Source of the DNA: Actinomycetota bacterium
GTDB lineage: Bacteria > Actinomycetota > Actinomycetes > S36-B12
Length of the DNA: 64,000 nt
Assembly (NCBI GenBank): GCA_016717115.1
Contig: JADKGE010000002.1
Location: 1-64,000 of the forward strand
Reading direction: 5' to 3'
Shown piece after piece: positions 49,524-59,911 of this stretch (the stretch's first letter is position 1; the number at the start of each line of letters is the position of its first letter). Both the position numbers and the translations under genes were made by a program. The notes under the pieces are model-generated. The model made no database searches. It was not told where the DNA came from and worked only from the letters and a program-made list of their open reading frames with translations.

Positions 49524-50441
49524 TCAGGTGAGTTCGCGTCGCAGCCGCTTCGCGAGACGGGCGTCCCTCAGGTCCTGCCACCCCCACCGCACGACCCGGT
49601 GTCCCTCCGCGCGGAGGGCGTCCTCGCGCCGCTTCTCCGCGTAGAGCGTTGCCGGGGAGCCGTACTTCAGGCGACCATCGCACTCCCCGATCACGCCGGC
49701 CCGTTCCCAGTAGAAGTCCACCCGACCGATCAGGCGCCCAGTGGGATCTCGGAACTCGACCTGCATGCGCGGCAGGGGGAGCCGGTATTCGACGAAGTAC
49801 GCCCACGACCCCGACTCGAGAGGCGTCTCGCGCGCCCCGGTGACGTGGCGGAGGGCCAGGTCCGCCCGACGGCAGCCGCGACCGGACCCGAATCGCTCGA
49901 GTGCCTGGCTCAGGTCCGTCCCCTCGAAACGACCCAGACGGAGGCCGCCGTCACCCACCGAGAGGGCGTCAGCGAGGCGACCGGTCCGAGCCACATCGAC
50001 CCAGGTGCGCGCGGGAACCGTGACCCGAATGCCCTGGCCGGCGACGTCCTCGGGCCGAAGGCTGCCGCGTCGAATGAGCAGTCCGGGCCTGCGGCCGTAC
50101 CAGTGACCGGGTGGCGCCACGAGGACGACGTGGTCCGGCAAGGGCGCGAACAGGGGAAGCTGATGCATCACCGCGGCACTGTGGAAGCCGATCACAGCAC
50201 CGGGGTTGGTGCGAGCGGCGGCCACCGCACGGTGCGCATGGTCGATCCTGGCCCGAGCGAACTCGTCCAGACCCGGTTCCGGTGCCCAGTCCGAGCGCCG
50301 GTACATCCCCTGACCGATCACCACCCAGCGACCGGACCTCACTCGATGACGGATCTGGTCACGCGTGAGCCCCGCAGACAGCGCGCGCTCGGCCGAGATC
50401 AGGGTCGGCAACGGCGGGTCCGGGTCGGCGCGTCGGGGCAC
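49524..50441 (-). CDS. DUF559 (PD-(D/E)xK-type) protein with AbiEi-like N-terminus
   Basis: An N-terminal winged-helix-like region (LISAERALSAGLTRDQIRHRV..GRWVVIGQGMYRR) resembles AbiEi-type or transcriptional regulators. The C-terminal domain matches DUF559 (RVDFYWERAGVIGECDGRLKY, EKRREDALRAEGHRVVRWGW), related to very-short-patch and MutH-like nucleases. The frame is open up to GTG 50525, but that start lies inside a palindrome, so GTG 50441 (305 residues) is preferred. Neither has a clear ribosome site. It is bracketed by two related inverted repeats, which is unusual for a core gene and suggests a mobile cassette. Function is unproven. Confidence 0.7.
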   Translation of the reverse strand: MPRRADPDPPLPTLISAERALSAGLTRDQIRHRVRSGRWVVIGQGMYRRSDWAPEPGLDEFARARIDHAHRAVAAARTNPGAVIGFHSAAVMHQLPLFAPLPDHVVLVAPPGHWYGRRPGLLIRRGSLRPEDVAGQGIRVTVPARTWVDVARTGRLADALSVGDGGLRLGRFEGTDLSQALERFGSGRGCRRADLALRHVTGARETPLESGSWAYFVEYRLPLPRMQVEFRDPTGRLIGRVDFYWERAGVIGECDGRLKYGSPATLYAEKRREDALRAEGHRVVRWGWQDLRDARLAKRLRRELT

Positions 50442-50508
50442 GAGGCCAGCCTGCGGAGGCGAAGGCGACGGGACAAGCCGAAGGCACCACCCTGTGGATA
50501 CGTCGATG

Positions 50509-50556
50509 CCTGCCTGATACGTCACACAACAGCGACCTTGCGACGTATCAGGCAGG
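50509..50556. repeat. palindromic repeat B2, related to B1
   Basis: Arms CCTGCCTGATACGTC (50509-50523) and its complement (50541-50556 region) pair with 17 of 18 matches around a 10-20-nt loop. The right arm contains TTGCGACGTATCAGGC, close to B1. The stop codon of the Fic-like gene and the longest possible start of the DUF559 gene both fall within it. Confidence 0.7.
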
Positions 50557-51330
50557 TGTCGGCGCGCTGACGGCCTTCGCGCCCATGGCCAGCGCGGTCG
50601 AGTGCCACACGACGTAGTCGCTCACCCCCGTCGGTGTCCCTGTCGCGTAGGCCCTCATCGCGGCCACGTACGCGGGGCGGCCCATCTCGAACATCCCGTG
50701 CTCGGGGATGCTGAACATCGACGGGTCGACGCCACGGGCGGCCAGCACGAGCCGAACCGACGCCCTCGCGAGGAGGCCGGAGCCCCAAGCGAAGGGCCGC
50801 ACCGATGCCAGCTCCGCGTGCACGACGGCGGCGACGAGCAGAGCGGGCGCCTCCGTTCGGCGCGTGAGCAGGTCCGCGAGCCCGGCGAGCCGGTCGGCTG
50901 CCACCCCTGCCGGCGGAAGTGGGCCTAGGTGCAGCGGGTCGTCAGCCGCCTCGAACGCCCTCGGCCGTCCGAGCTGATCGTCGGCGACGAAGCCGTGCGC
51001 CACGACCGCGTGAAGATGCGCCCAGGCCTGCAGCGGGGCGCTGGTGAACACCTCCACCTGAGCGGGCACGGCTGCCGTCAGCCTCAGTGATGCATCCAGC
51101 ACGCGGCCCATGGGTGAGGAGTCGACCACCACGACGTCCGCCCCGTCGATCGCGGCCGAGTCACGGGCACCCCGCTCGACGGACGCCGCCGCCACCTGGG
51201 CGGCGGCCGCGCGCACGTCGCGCCGCCACAGCAGCGCATCGATCTCGGAGAGGGCAGCGCTCAGCGCCGCAGCCACGTCCGGAGCGCCCGCCAGCACGGC
51301 AAGCGGATCGGATCGGTCGGTGGCGCCCAC
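50548..51330 (-). CDS. Fic-like protein with degenerate active site
   Basis: This 260-residue helical protein has its most conserved segment reading HAELASVRPFAWGSGLLARASVRLVLAARGVDPS. This is shaped like the Fic motif HPFxxGNGRxxR, but His and Asn-Gly-Arg are not preserved. AMPylation activity is therefore unlikely. Actinobacterial relatives next to ssd/acs genes carry the same kind of segment. It may be a regulator or scaffold. GTG 51330 appears leaderless (TAGCGT 6 nt upstream). It is divergent from acs and ends inside repeat B2. Confidence 0.7.
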   Translation of the reverse strand: MGATDRSDPLAVLAGAPDVAAALSAALSEIDALLWRRDVRAAAAQVAAASVERGARDSAAIDGADVVVVDSSPMGRVLDASLRLTAAVPAQVEVFTSAPLQAWAHLHAVVAHGFVADDQLGRPRAFEAADDPLHLGPLPPAGVAADRLAGLADLLTRRTEAPALLVAAVVHAELASVRPFAWGSGLLARASVRLVLAARGVDPSMFSIPEHGMFEMGRPAYVAAMRAYATGTPTGVSDYVVWHSTALAMGAKAVSAPTPA

Positions 51331-51336
51331 GGCCCG

Positions 51337-51342
51337 ACGCTA
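51337..51342 (-). promoter_or_regulatory. -10 hexamer of leaderless Fic-like gene
   Basis: TAGCGT on the minus strand lies exactly 6 nt before the GTG at 51330, with no ribosome site. Confidence 0.5.
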
Positions 51343-51416
51343 TACGGCAGGCGTTCCGACCCCACACCCCGTCGCGATTTGGTTAAGTGGAGCCTTCGCA
51401 TCGAGCAGGGAGAACC

Positions 51417-53378
<1,962 letters not shown>

Positions 53379-53405
53379 CGCACGCCGGACTCAAGGGCGC
53401 GCGGC

Positions 53406-53411
53406 TAGGGT
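53406..53411 (+). promoter_or_regulatory. -10 hexamer of leaderless nhaA
   Basis: TAGGGT lies exactly 6 nt before the GTG at 53418. No Shine-Dalgarno is present in between. Confidence 0.55.
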
Positions 53412-53417
53412 TGACGC

Positions 53418-54707
53418 GTGACCGACGCCTCGCGGCAGCTGCTCTCTCGACCCTCGCTGTCGCAGCGAGGATGGCTGCGCGAGCAGCTGCGCGACGAGAC
53501 CGTGGGCGGCATCCTCCTGCTCGCCGCCGCGGCGATCGCCCTCATCTGGGCGAACTCACCCTGGGGCGCGAGCTACGAGGCCCTGGTCGACCTCCAGGTC
53601 GGGCCTATCTCGCTGCACCTCGACCTGCCGCTGGGGGTGTGGGCGGCCGACGGGCTCCTCGCCGTGTTCTTCTTCGTCGTTGGCCTCGAGCTGAAGCACG
53701 AGCTCGTGCTCGGGTCGCTCTCGAAGCCTGCCGAGGCCGTCGTTCCCGTCGCCGCGGCGATCGGCGGGATGGCGATCCCGGCCATCATCTTCTTCGTCAT
53801 CAACTCCACGATGGCCGACGGATCCGTGGTGGGCTGGGGCATCCCCATGGCGACCGACATCGCGTTCGCGCTGGCCGTGCTCGCCGTCGTCGGCCGACGC
53901 CTTCCCGTTGCGCTGCGCGCCTTCCTGCTCACCCTCGCCGTGGTCGACGACCTGGGCGCGATCACGGTGATCGCCGTGTTCTACTCCGACCACTTCTCCG
54001 CCATCTGGTTCCTGGCGGCCCTCGCGACCTTCGGCTGCTACGCGTGGGCACAACGTCAGCGCATCCGGAGCCCCTGGATCTACGTCCCCCTCGTGCTGCT
54101 CGGCTGGTACTTCATGCACGAGAGCGGTGTCCACGCCACCATCGCCGGCGTCGTCTTCGGCTTCCTCACCCGCGTGCGAGCCGACCCAGGAGAGGCGAAG
54201 GCACCCGCCGATCGGCTGTCGCACCGCATCCACCCGATCAGCGCAGGGGTCTGCGTGCCGCTGTTCGCCTTCTTCTCGGCAGGGGTCGACGTACGCAGCG
54301 TCGGCTTCGCCGAGGCCCTGAGCAGCCCTGTGGCCATCGGCATCATCGTCGGCCTGGTGATCGGCAAGCCGATCGGGGTGTTCTGCCTGGCGTGGCTCAC
54401 CGCCAGGTTCACCCGGGCCAGCCTGAGTCCCGACATCGCCTGGCGAGACGTCGCCGCCGTCGGCCTGCTTGCCGGGATCGGCTTCACCGTGGCACTGCTC
54501 ATCACCGAACTCGCATACGAGGACGACGCCAGCCGGCTCGACTCGGCGAAGATCGCGGTCCTGACGGCGTCGGTCATCGCCGCCGTGCTGGCCTCGATCG
54601 CCCTGCTCGCCCGCAACCGCCACTACGACGCCGTGTACGCCATCGAGGAGGCCGACGCCGACGGCGACGGAATCCCGGACGTGTACGGCACATCCGATGC
54701 CCGATAA
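53418..54707 (+). CDS. nhaA: Na+/H+ antiporter NhaA
   Basis: This 429-residue protein has about 11-12 membrane helices. It has the NhaA N-terminus (LRDETVGGILLLAAAAIALIWANSPWG) and the paired acidic residues in LAVVDDLGAITVIAVFY, where two Asp bind Na+/H+. The MATDIAFALAVLAVVG block also matches NhaA. It exports Na+ in exchange for H+ and supports salt and pH homeostasis. The short acidic tail contains a DADGDGIPDVYG stretch resembling a calcium-binding or dockerin-like loop. The GTG appears leaderless. Confidence 0.94.
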   Translation: MTDASRQLLSRPSLSQRGWLREQLRDETVGGILLLAAAAIALIWANSPWGASYEALVDLQVGPISLHLDLPLGVWAADGLLAVFFFVVGLELKHELVLGSLSKPAEAVVPVAAAIGGMAIPAIIFFVINSTMADGSVVGWGIPMATDIAFALAVLAVVGRRLPVALRAFLLTLAVVDDLGAITVIAVFYSDHFSAIWFLAALATFGCYAWAQRQRIRSPWIYVPLVLLGWYFMHESGVHATIAGVVFGFLTRVRADPGEAKAPADRLSHRIHPISAGVCVPLFAFFSAGVDVRSVGFAEALSSPVAIGIIVGLVIGKPIGVFCLAWLTARFTRASLSPDIAWRDVAAVGLLAGIGFTVALLITELAYEDDASRLDSAKIAVLTASVIAAVLASIALLARNRHYDAVYAIEEADADGDGIPDVYGTSDAR

Positions 54708-54736
54708 CCTGACCACCTGACCACTCGGAGGTAGGC

Positions 54737-55186
54737 ATGCCCCCCCAACCGCAGCCGTCCATCAAGGACCTGGTGCAAAAGGCCGTCGCAGACGCCAAGC
54801 GCCTGGCCAACGCTCAGATGGCGCTGGCCAAGGCAGAGCTCGGCGAGAGCGGCCAGAAGGCCGGCATCGGTGCCGGTCTCGGCATCGCCACGCTCGGCAT
54901 CGCGATCTTCGCGATCTTGTTCCTGCTCGTGACGCTCGCCCTCGTGATCGTGCAGCTGGGCCTCCAACCGTGGGCGGGATTCCTCATCGTGGCGGTCCTC
55001 CTCATCATCACGGGCGCCATCACCGGGCTCCTTGCCCGCAAGCAGTTCACGGAGGCGAAGCCGCCGAGCCTCGCCCTGGCCGAGTTCGAGAAGACGAAGG
55101 CTGCGCTGTCGGGCTCACCGGTGGCCGCGTCGACGGTCGTCGACCCGGTGTCGGCCGTCGATCCTTCGACGATCGCGGGTGCCTAG
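54737..55186 (+). CDS. phage-holin-superfamily (Act_hol/DUF1469-like) membrane protein
   Basis: This protein has 149 residues, with ATG behind GGAGG. A helical amphipathic N-terminus (IKDLVQKAVADAKRLANAQMALAKAELGE) is followed by two membrane helices near residues 50-72 and 77-97. A polar C-terminus completes it. The family is widespread in actinobacteria. The phage-holin name is historical and a lysis role is not implied. It is cotranscribed with the hydrolase gene that begins 3 nt after its stop. Confidence 0.82.
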   Translation: MPPQPQPSIKDLVQKAVADAKRLANAQMALAKAELGESGQKAGIGAGLGIATLGIAIFAILFLLVTLALVIVQLGLQPWAGFLIVAVLLIITGAITGLLARKQFTEAKPPSLALAEFEKTKAALSGSPVAASTVVDPVSAVDPSTIAGA

Positions 55187-55189
55187 CAC

Positions 55190-56110
55190 GTGCCCTTACC
55201 CGACCCCGACGTAGCGATCAGGGCGCCCGGTCCGTGGACGCACCGCGACGTCCCCGCCAATGGCGCGCGCTTCCACGTCGTCGACATCGGTGACGGGCCG
55301 GCCGTCGTCCTGCTGCACGGCTTCCCCACCTTCTGGTGGACATGGCGACGCCAGCTGACCGCCCTTGCCGAGGCCGGGTATCGCGCCGTCGCCATGGACC
55401 TGCGCGGCTACGGTGGCTCCGATCACCCACCGCACGGTTACGACCCGCGCACCCTGGCGGCCGATGTCAGCAGCGTCATCCGCTCGCTGGGGGAGTCGGA
55501 CGCCGTCATCGTCGGGCATGGCTGGGGTGGCCTGGCCGCCTGGTCGACGGCCGTCCTCGAGCCCGATACCGTGCGCGCCATCGTGCCGGTCTCGATGCCG
55601 CACCCCCGCCAGCTGCGGCGGGCGATCCTGCGTCATCGCCAGCAGCGGTCCGCCCTCCGATACGCGCTGGGCTTCCAGCTCCCGTTCGCCCCCGAGCGAT
55701 CCCTGTCGGCACACGATGCCCAGCGGGTGGCCGACCTCATCGGCCAGTGGTCGCACGATCCCACGTGGCTCGACGACGCGACGGCGAGCGCCTACCGCTG
55801 CGCCTTCCTGCGCTGGCCGACGCCGCACACCGCGGTGGAGTACCACCGCTGGGCCGTGCGCTCGGTGCTGCGTCCCGACGGCCTGTCGTTCATGTCGCTC
55901 ATGGAGGCCCCCATCCAGCAGCGCGTGCTCCAGCTGCATGGCGCACACGACCCGATGGTGCTGGCCGGCTCCGTCGACGGGAGCGAAGCATACGTCCGTG
56001 GCGCCTACACGCGTATCGATCTCGAGGCCGGCCACTTCCCGCACGAGGAGCGGCCCGAGGAGTTCACGGCCGCCCTCGTCGGCTGGCTCGACGACCTGCC
56101 CGAGCAGTAG
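55190..56110 (+). CDS. alpha/beta hydrolase, epoxide-hydrolase-like, nucleophile missing
   Basis: This 306-residue alpha/beta-hydrolase fold has the HGFP oxyanion motif (residues 43-46), DLRGYGGSD (70-78), and C-terminal acid and His candidates (HGAHDPMVL; LEAGHFPHEE). The nucleophile elbow reads VGHGWGGL, so residue 111 is Gly where epoxide hydrolases have Asp. The protein may be non-catalytic or act differently. Its neighbours (holin-like, marP) match the genomic setting of mycobacterial EphE. The start GTG lies 3 nt after the upstream stop. Confidence 0.85.
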   Translation: MPLPDPDVAIRAPGPWTHRDVPANGARFHVVDIGDGPAVVLLHGFPTFWWTWRRQLTALAEAGYRAVAMDLRGYGGSDHPPHGYDPRTLAADVSSVIRSLGESDAVIVGHGWGGLAAWSTAVLEPDTVRAIVPVSMPHPRQLRRAILRHRQQRSALRYALGFQLPFAPERSLSAHDAQRVADLIGQWSHDPTWLDDATASAYRCAFLRWPTPHTAVEYHRWAVRSVLRPDGLSFMSLMEAPIQQRVLQLHGAHDPMVLAGSVDGSEAYVRGAYTRIDLEAGHFPHEERPEEFTAALVGWLDDLPEQ

Positions 56111-56118
56111 GCGCGCCC

Positions 56119-56520
56119 GTGGTCGATGAGCGCCCTCGAGACGGCCTGGGCCGTCCGCTCCCCCGCGAAGCGGACCCTTCGCAGGCGGTCCCGGGCGTCC
56201 CGCCCCGCCGGCAGATCTCCGACGAGGAGGCGTGGGCAGCAGCCCTCGCCTATCTCGACAACGACATGCCGTTCCACGCGCACGAGGTGTTCGAGATGCG
56301 CTGGCGCCAGGCGCCGGAGCCCGACCGGGCCGCCTGGCAGTCGCTCGCGCAATGGGGCGCCGCCCTCACCCACCGGGCCCGCGGGAACCCGGTCGGCGCG
56401 AGGAGGGTCGCCGCCCGCGCCGCGCTCGTCCTTGCCCAGGCGCCGCATATCCCGTCATGCATCGACGTCGATCGCGTCACGTCGTCCTGCGGCCAGCTCA
56501 TGCGGGACTCCAGCGACTGA
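56119..56520 (+). CDS. DUF309 domain protein
   Basis: This protein has 133 residues. The helical DUF309 core reads YLDNDMPFHAHEVFEMRWRQ..DRAAWQSLAQWGAALTHRARGN, with the typical HExxE-like HAHEVFE segment. Function is unknown; the family is small and often linked to metal-dependent hydrolase-like folds. The GTG is 8 nt after the hydrolase stop, so it closes the holin-like/hydrolase operon. It is convergent with marP (12 bp). Confidence 0.8.
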   Translation: MVDERPRDGLGRPLPREADPSQAVPGVPPRRQISDEEAWAAALAYLDNDMPFHAHEVFEMRWRQAPEPDRAAWQSLAQWGAALTHRARGNPVGARRVAARAALVLAQAPHIPSCIDVDRVTSSCGQLMRDSSD

Positions 56521-56532
56521 CCGCACCACCGG

Positions 56533-57726
56533 TCAGTCGACGATGCGACAGGTGCCGGTGTCGACCGAAGCGGTCGCCGACTTCCCCGCCGCGATCGCGG
56601 GGCGCAGCTCCTGCGAGGTCATGGCGTAGCCCACCTGCTCGTCGGTGAGATCGGCGCCGAAGACCATGCCGAGCACCAGTCCGTCGGGGCGCAGGAGCGG
56701 GCCGCCCGAGTTCCCGGGCTGAACGGTGCCCCGGAGGACGTAGACCTCCCGATCGACCCCGGCGGCGCCGTAGATATCGTCGCCCCGCGCTGTCAGCGAG
56801 GTGCGGACGCGCGCGGGGTCCTGTCGGAACGGGCCCGCGAGGGGGTAGCCGGCCACCACGGCGTCGTCGCCTGGCTCGGCGAGCTGGTCCGTCAGCTTCA
56901 GTGGACGCGACGTAGCGTCGGAGACGGCGAGGACGGCGATGTCCTTCGCCGGGTCGAAGTACACGACCGTCGCGGCCAGGCTCTGGGTGCCGTCGCCGAC
57001 GAACACCACGGGGGAGTCGACGCCCGCTACAACGTGGGCGTTGGTGATGACCCGGTCACGAGTGACGAAGAACCCCGAACCGTCGACCCGGCCGCCGCAC
57101 TCGGGCGTAGCCCCGTCCACGCGGACGATCGAGTCGCGCTCGCCCTTGACGAGCTCCGTGACCGCCTCGGGATCCGGGGCGGCCACGTCGGGACCCGTCA
57201 GGTGCGAGAAGCCGGAGAAGATGCGGGGCACGTCGGTGGTGCCCACGAGATCGCTGAGGTTGTCGAAGGCGTCACGGGCCTGGGCCGGCACGATCGCGTC
57301 CAGGGCCGTCAGCACCCGCGACTGGGACACCTGCTTCGAGACCGTGCTGACGGGTAGGTAGGCAAGTGCGCTCGCGACGATCCACGTGACCACGGCCAGC
57401 ACCATGACGTTCAGCGCCGCGCCGCCGAGGTTGTCGACGAACCGCGCCGGACGCCAGGTGATGCCGCCGTGCAGGACGTTCCCGAGCATGGAGGCCAGCA
57501 GCTGACCGCTTACGGCGCAGATGAGGACTCCGGCGACCACCGCGAGGCTGCACACGACCTCGGACACCCCGATCGCCTCGAGCAGCCTGGGCAGGATGAA
57601 CACCGCCGCAAGACCACCGCCGAGGAAGCCCACGAAGGACAGCAGGCCCGCCACGAACCCGCGCTGCCAGCCCGCGAGCGCGAACACGACGATCGCGCCG
57701 ACGAGCACCCAGTCGACGAGGTTCAC
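56533..57726 (-). CDS. marP: MarP-type membrane serine protease
   Basis: This protein has 397 residues. Four N-terminal membrane helices (CvpA-like, about 5-120) precede a periplasmic chymotrypsin-like domain. The catalytic His is in VITNAHVV, the Asp in DPAKDIAVL, and the Ser in VQPGNSGGPLL. Two Cys (PECGG and GTCRIVD at the C-terminus) could form the activating disulfide known from mycobacterial MarP, which maintains pH and peptidoglycan functions under acid or oxidative stress. The start GTG overlaps the NUDIX stop. Confidence 0.93.
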   Translation of the reverse strand: MNLVDWVLVGAIVVFALAGWQRGFVAGLLSFVGFLGGGLAAVFILPRLLEAIGVSEVVCSLAVVAGVLICAVSGQLLASMLGNVLHGGITWRPARFVDNLGGAALNVMVLAVVTWIVASALAYLPVSTVSKQVSQSRVLTALDAIVPAQARDAFDNLSDLVGTTDVPRIFSGFSHLTGPDVAAPDPEAVTELVKGERDSIVRVDGATPECGGRVDGSGFFVTRDRVITNAHVVAGVDSPVVFVGDGTQSLAATVVYFDPAKDIAVLAVSDATSRPLKLTDQLAEPGDDAVVAGYPLAGPFRQDPARVRTSLTARGDDIYGAAGVDREVYVLRGTVQPGNSGGPLLRPDGLVLGMVFGADLTDEQVGYAMTSQELRPAIAAGKSATASVDTGTCRIVD

Positions 57727-58394
57727 GATGTGGCGCCGTCGTCGGGCAGGGCGACGATCCGGGTCTCGTCCCAGGGCAGTGCCCATCCGAGCCGGTCGAA
57801 CAGCACCGACAGCACCCCCGCGGTGAATCCCCACACGAGCATGCCCTGCACCTCGAAACCGTGGCCGACGTAGCCCGACGGGTGATGCACCCTGCAGCGG
57901 TTCGCCGGATCGACGAGCTCGGCGATCGGCACCCGGTGGACGCTCTCCACCTCGGCCACGTCCTGGGCCCACACCGGCGAAGGAGTCCGCCACCAGCCGA
58001 GCACCGGGGTGACGACGAAGTTCGTGACCGGCACCCACAGGTCGGGAAGTGCGCCGAAGACGACGACGCCGCCGGGATCCAGGCCCGTCTCCTCATGCGC
58101 CTCGCGAAGGGCCGCACTGGCCGCGTCCGTGTCGTCGTCGTCGACCGCGCCGCCCGGGAAGGCCGGCTGGCCGGCGTGGGAGCGCATGGTGCTGGCCCGC
58201 TGGATGAGCAGAACGTCACGCTCGTCGCTGAACAGGACGAGCACCGCGGAGTGCCGACCCTCGTCGTGCGGGGGGACGAATCTGGTGATCTCGTCGGCGG
58301 TGACGCTCAGCGCCGTGTGCGCGACCGGCAGCAGCCAGTGGGGCAGCTGCGCGACCGCCTCCGGATCGACGGATCCCTCTCGCGACCAGCCCAT
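57723..58394 (-). CDS. NUDIX hydrolase, CoA pyrophosphatase-like
   Basis: This 223-residue protein has the NUDIX box GGAVDDDDTDAASAALREAHEETGLD. Asp replaces one Glu of the consensus but the REAHEETG core is intact. The preceding SHAGQPAFPGG matches the NUDT7/CoA diphosphatase type, which hydrolyses CoA or its derivatives. It overlaps marP by four bases and follows nth by a 1-nt gap, so nth-NUDIX-marP form an operon. Confidence 0.88.
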   Translation of the reverse strand: MGWSREGSVDPEAVAQLPHWLLPVAHTALSVTADEITRFVPPHDEGRHSAVLVLFSDERDVLLIQRASTMRSHAGQPAFPGGAVDDDDTDAASAALREAHEETGLDPGGVVVFGALPDLWVPVTNFVVTPVLGWWRTPSPVWAQDVAEVESVHRVPIAELVDPANRCRVHHPSGYVGHGFEVQGMLVWGFTAGVLSVLFDRLGWALPWDETRIVALPDDGATS

Positions 58395-58395
58395 C

Positions 58396-59118
58396 TCAGG
58401 CCCGCCCCGCGTCCTTGACCAGGCGCGCGGCCTGGGCCGGGTCGGTGGGTCCCTCGCCGAACGCCGGGCACCAGCGCGCGACCGGGCAGGCGCCGCAGGC
58501 CGGTCGGAGCGCGTGGCAGCGGCGGCGCCCGTGCCAGATCACGCGATGCGACATCAGGGTCCAGTCCTTGCGCGGGAAGAGGGCCTGCAGGTCGGCCTCG
58601 ACCTTCTCCGGGTCCGCATTCTCGGACCAGCCGAACCGGCGGGCGAGCCGGCCGAGGTGGGTGTCGACGGTGATCCCCGGCACCCCGAAGGCATCACCGA
58701 GCACGACGTTGGCCGTCTTGCGGCCGACTCCGGGCAGCGTGACGAGGTCCGTCAGCCGCCCCGGCACCTCGCCGCCGTATCGATCGCAGAGGCGCTGGCC
58801 GATGTGCTGCAGGGTCTTGGCCTTCTGACGGAAGAAGCCCGTCGGGGTGATCAGGGCCTCCAGTTCCCCCAGATCGGCAGAGGCGTATGCGGCGGCCGTC
58901 GGGTACGTCGCGAAGAGCCGGGGCGTGACCTTGTTGACCCTCTGGTCGGTGCACTGGGCGCTGAGGACGGTGGCCACCAGAAGTTCAAGGGGAGTGGTGA
59001 AGTCGAGCTCGCAATGGGCATCGGGGTAGGTCTCGCCCAGGACGGCGACGATCCTGCGCGCTCGCCGCTTGAGCGCGAGGGGGCTCTCCTGCGCGGTCAG
59101 GGCGGCGGCGGGGCACAT
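58396..59118 (-). CDS. nth: endonuclease III
   Basis: This 240-residue base-excision glycosylase/AP lyase acts on oxidised pyrimidines. The helix-hairpin-helix LPGVGRKTANVVL holds the catalytic Lys, and the Asp is in TVDTHLGRLARR. The 4Fe-4S ligands are CHALRPACGACPVARWC (C-x6-C-x2-C-x5-C). ATG 59118 is chosen because it matches the family N-terminus and has TACTCT 6 nt upstream, indicating a leaderless start. A longer in-frame extension reads unlike the family. Confidence 0.94.
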   Translation of the reverse strand: MCPAAALTAQESPLALKRRARRIVAVLGETYPDAHCELDFTTPLELLVATVLSAQCTDQRVNKVTPRLFATYPTAAAYASADLGELEALITPTGFFRQKAKTLQHIGQRLCDRYGGEVPGRLTDLVTLPGVGRKTANVVLGDAFGVPGITVDTHLGRLARRFGWSENADPEKVEADLQALFPRKDWTLMSHRVIWHGRRRCHALRPACGACPVARWCPAFGEGPTDPAQAARLVKDAGRA

Positions 59119-59124
59119 GTCGCA

Positions 59125-59130
59125 AGAGTA
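59125..59130 (-). promoter_or_regulatory. -10 hexamer of leaderless nth
   Basis: TACTCT on the minus strand is exactly 6 nt before the nth ATG at 59118, with no ribosome site between. Confidence 0.55.
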
Positions 59131-59215
59131 TGTCGGCGGGTCACGCCCGTGGTTGACCACGGATCCCGATGCGACAGAATGCCCCTAGCAACTCGGCATC
59201 TCGGGAGGAATACGC

Positions 59216-59890
59216 GTGGACGACGCTTTCATGCAAGCGCCGCTGTTCGCAGCACTCGACGCCGAGGGTGCGGCCGCGCTCCGAGCGACTCTCAGGGAGA
59301 CCGTGGTCGCCAAGGGCGACCTGCTGTTCCACGAGGCGGAGCCGGGCGACCGGATGTACGTCATCCTCGAGGGCAAGGTCAAGCTGGGCCAGACGTCGAA
59401 CGACGGTCGCGAGAGCCTGATGGCGGTGCTGGGCCCCGGCGAGATGTTCGGCGAACTGAGCCTGTTCGATCCCGGCATGCGCACCTCCACCGCGACCGCC
59501 CTCACCGATGCCGTCGTCCTCGGCATGGGCAACGAGCAGTTGCGCCCCTGGCTGGCCGGGCGTCCCGAGGTGGCCGCCGCACTCCTGCAGGCTCTGGCGC
59601 GCCGGCTGAGACGCACCAACGAGGCCATGGCCGATCTGGTCTTCTCCGACGTGCCCGGCCGCGTGGCCAAGGCCCTGATGGACCTCGGCGAGAAGTTCGG
59701 CACGGTGACCCCCGACGGCCTCATGGTCACCCACGACATGACTCAGGAGGAGCTCGCGCAGCTCGTCGGCGCTTCTCGGGAGACCGTGAACAAGGCCCTG
59801 GCCGACTTCACCCAGCGGGGCTGGATCCGTCTGGAGTCACGTCAGGTGCTCATCCTCGACGTCGAGCGCCTCGGTCGCCGCGCGCGCTAG
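59216..59890 (+). CDS. crp: Crp/Fnr-family transcriptional regulator
   Basis: This 224-residue protein has an N-terminal cyclic-nucleotide-binding beta-roll (FHEAEPGDRMYVILEGKVKLGQ; PGEMFGELSLFDPGMRTSTATALTD, with the phosphate-binding cassette FGELSLF...R/T) and a C-terminal winged helix (TQEELAQLVGASRETVNKALADF). It corresponds to the global cAMP-responsive regulator of actinobacteria (GlxR/Rv3676). A GGGAGGA site decides the GTG start. A candidate target site lies upstream of hppA at 38279. Confidence 0.93.
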   Translation: MDDAFMQAPLFAALDAEGAAALRATLRETVVAKGDLLFHEAEPGDRMYVILEGKVKLGQTSNDGRESLMAVLGPGEMFGELSLFDPGMRTSTATALTDAVVLGMGNEQLRPWLAGRPEVAAALLQALARRLRRTNEAMADLVFSDVPGRVAKALMDLGEKFGTVTPDGLMVTHDMTQEELAQLVGASRETVNKALADFTQRGWIRLESRQVLILDVERLGRRAR

Positions 59891-59911
59891 AGCCCGCGCG
59901 GCTGGGTCAGA

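Noticed and set aside
53418..55186. Prophage suggested by the holin-superfamily protein
   Set aside because: No other phage gene is nearby. The Act_hol/DUF1469 family is a normal actinobacterial chromosomal protein in this neighbourhood.
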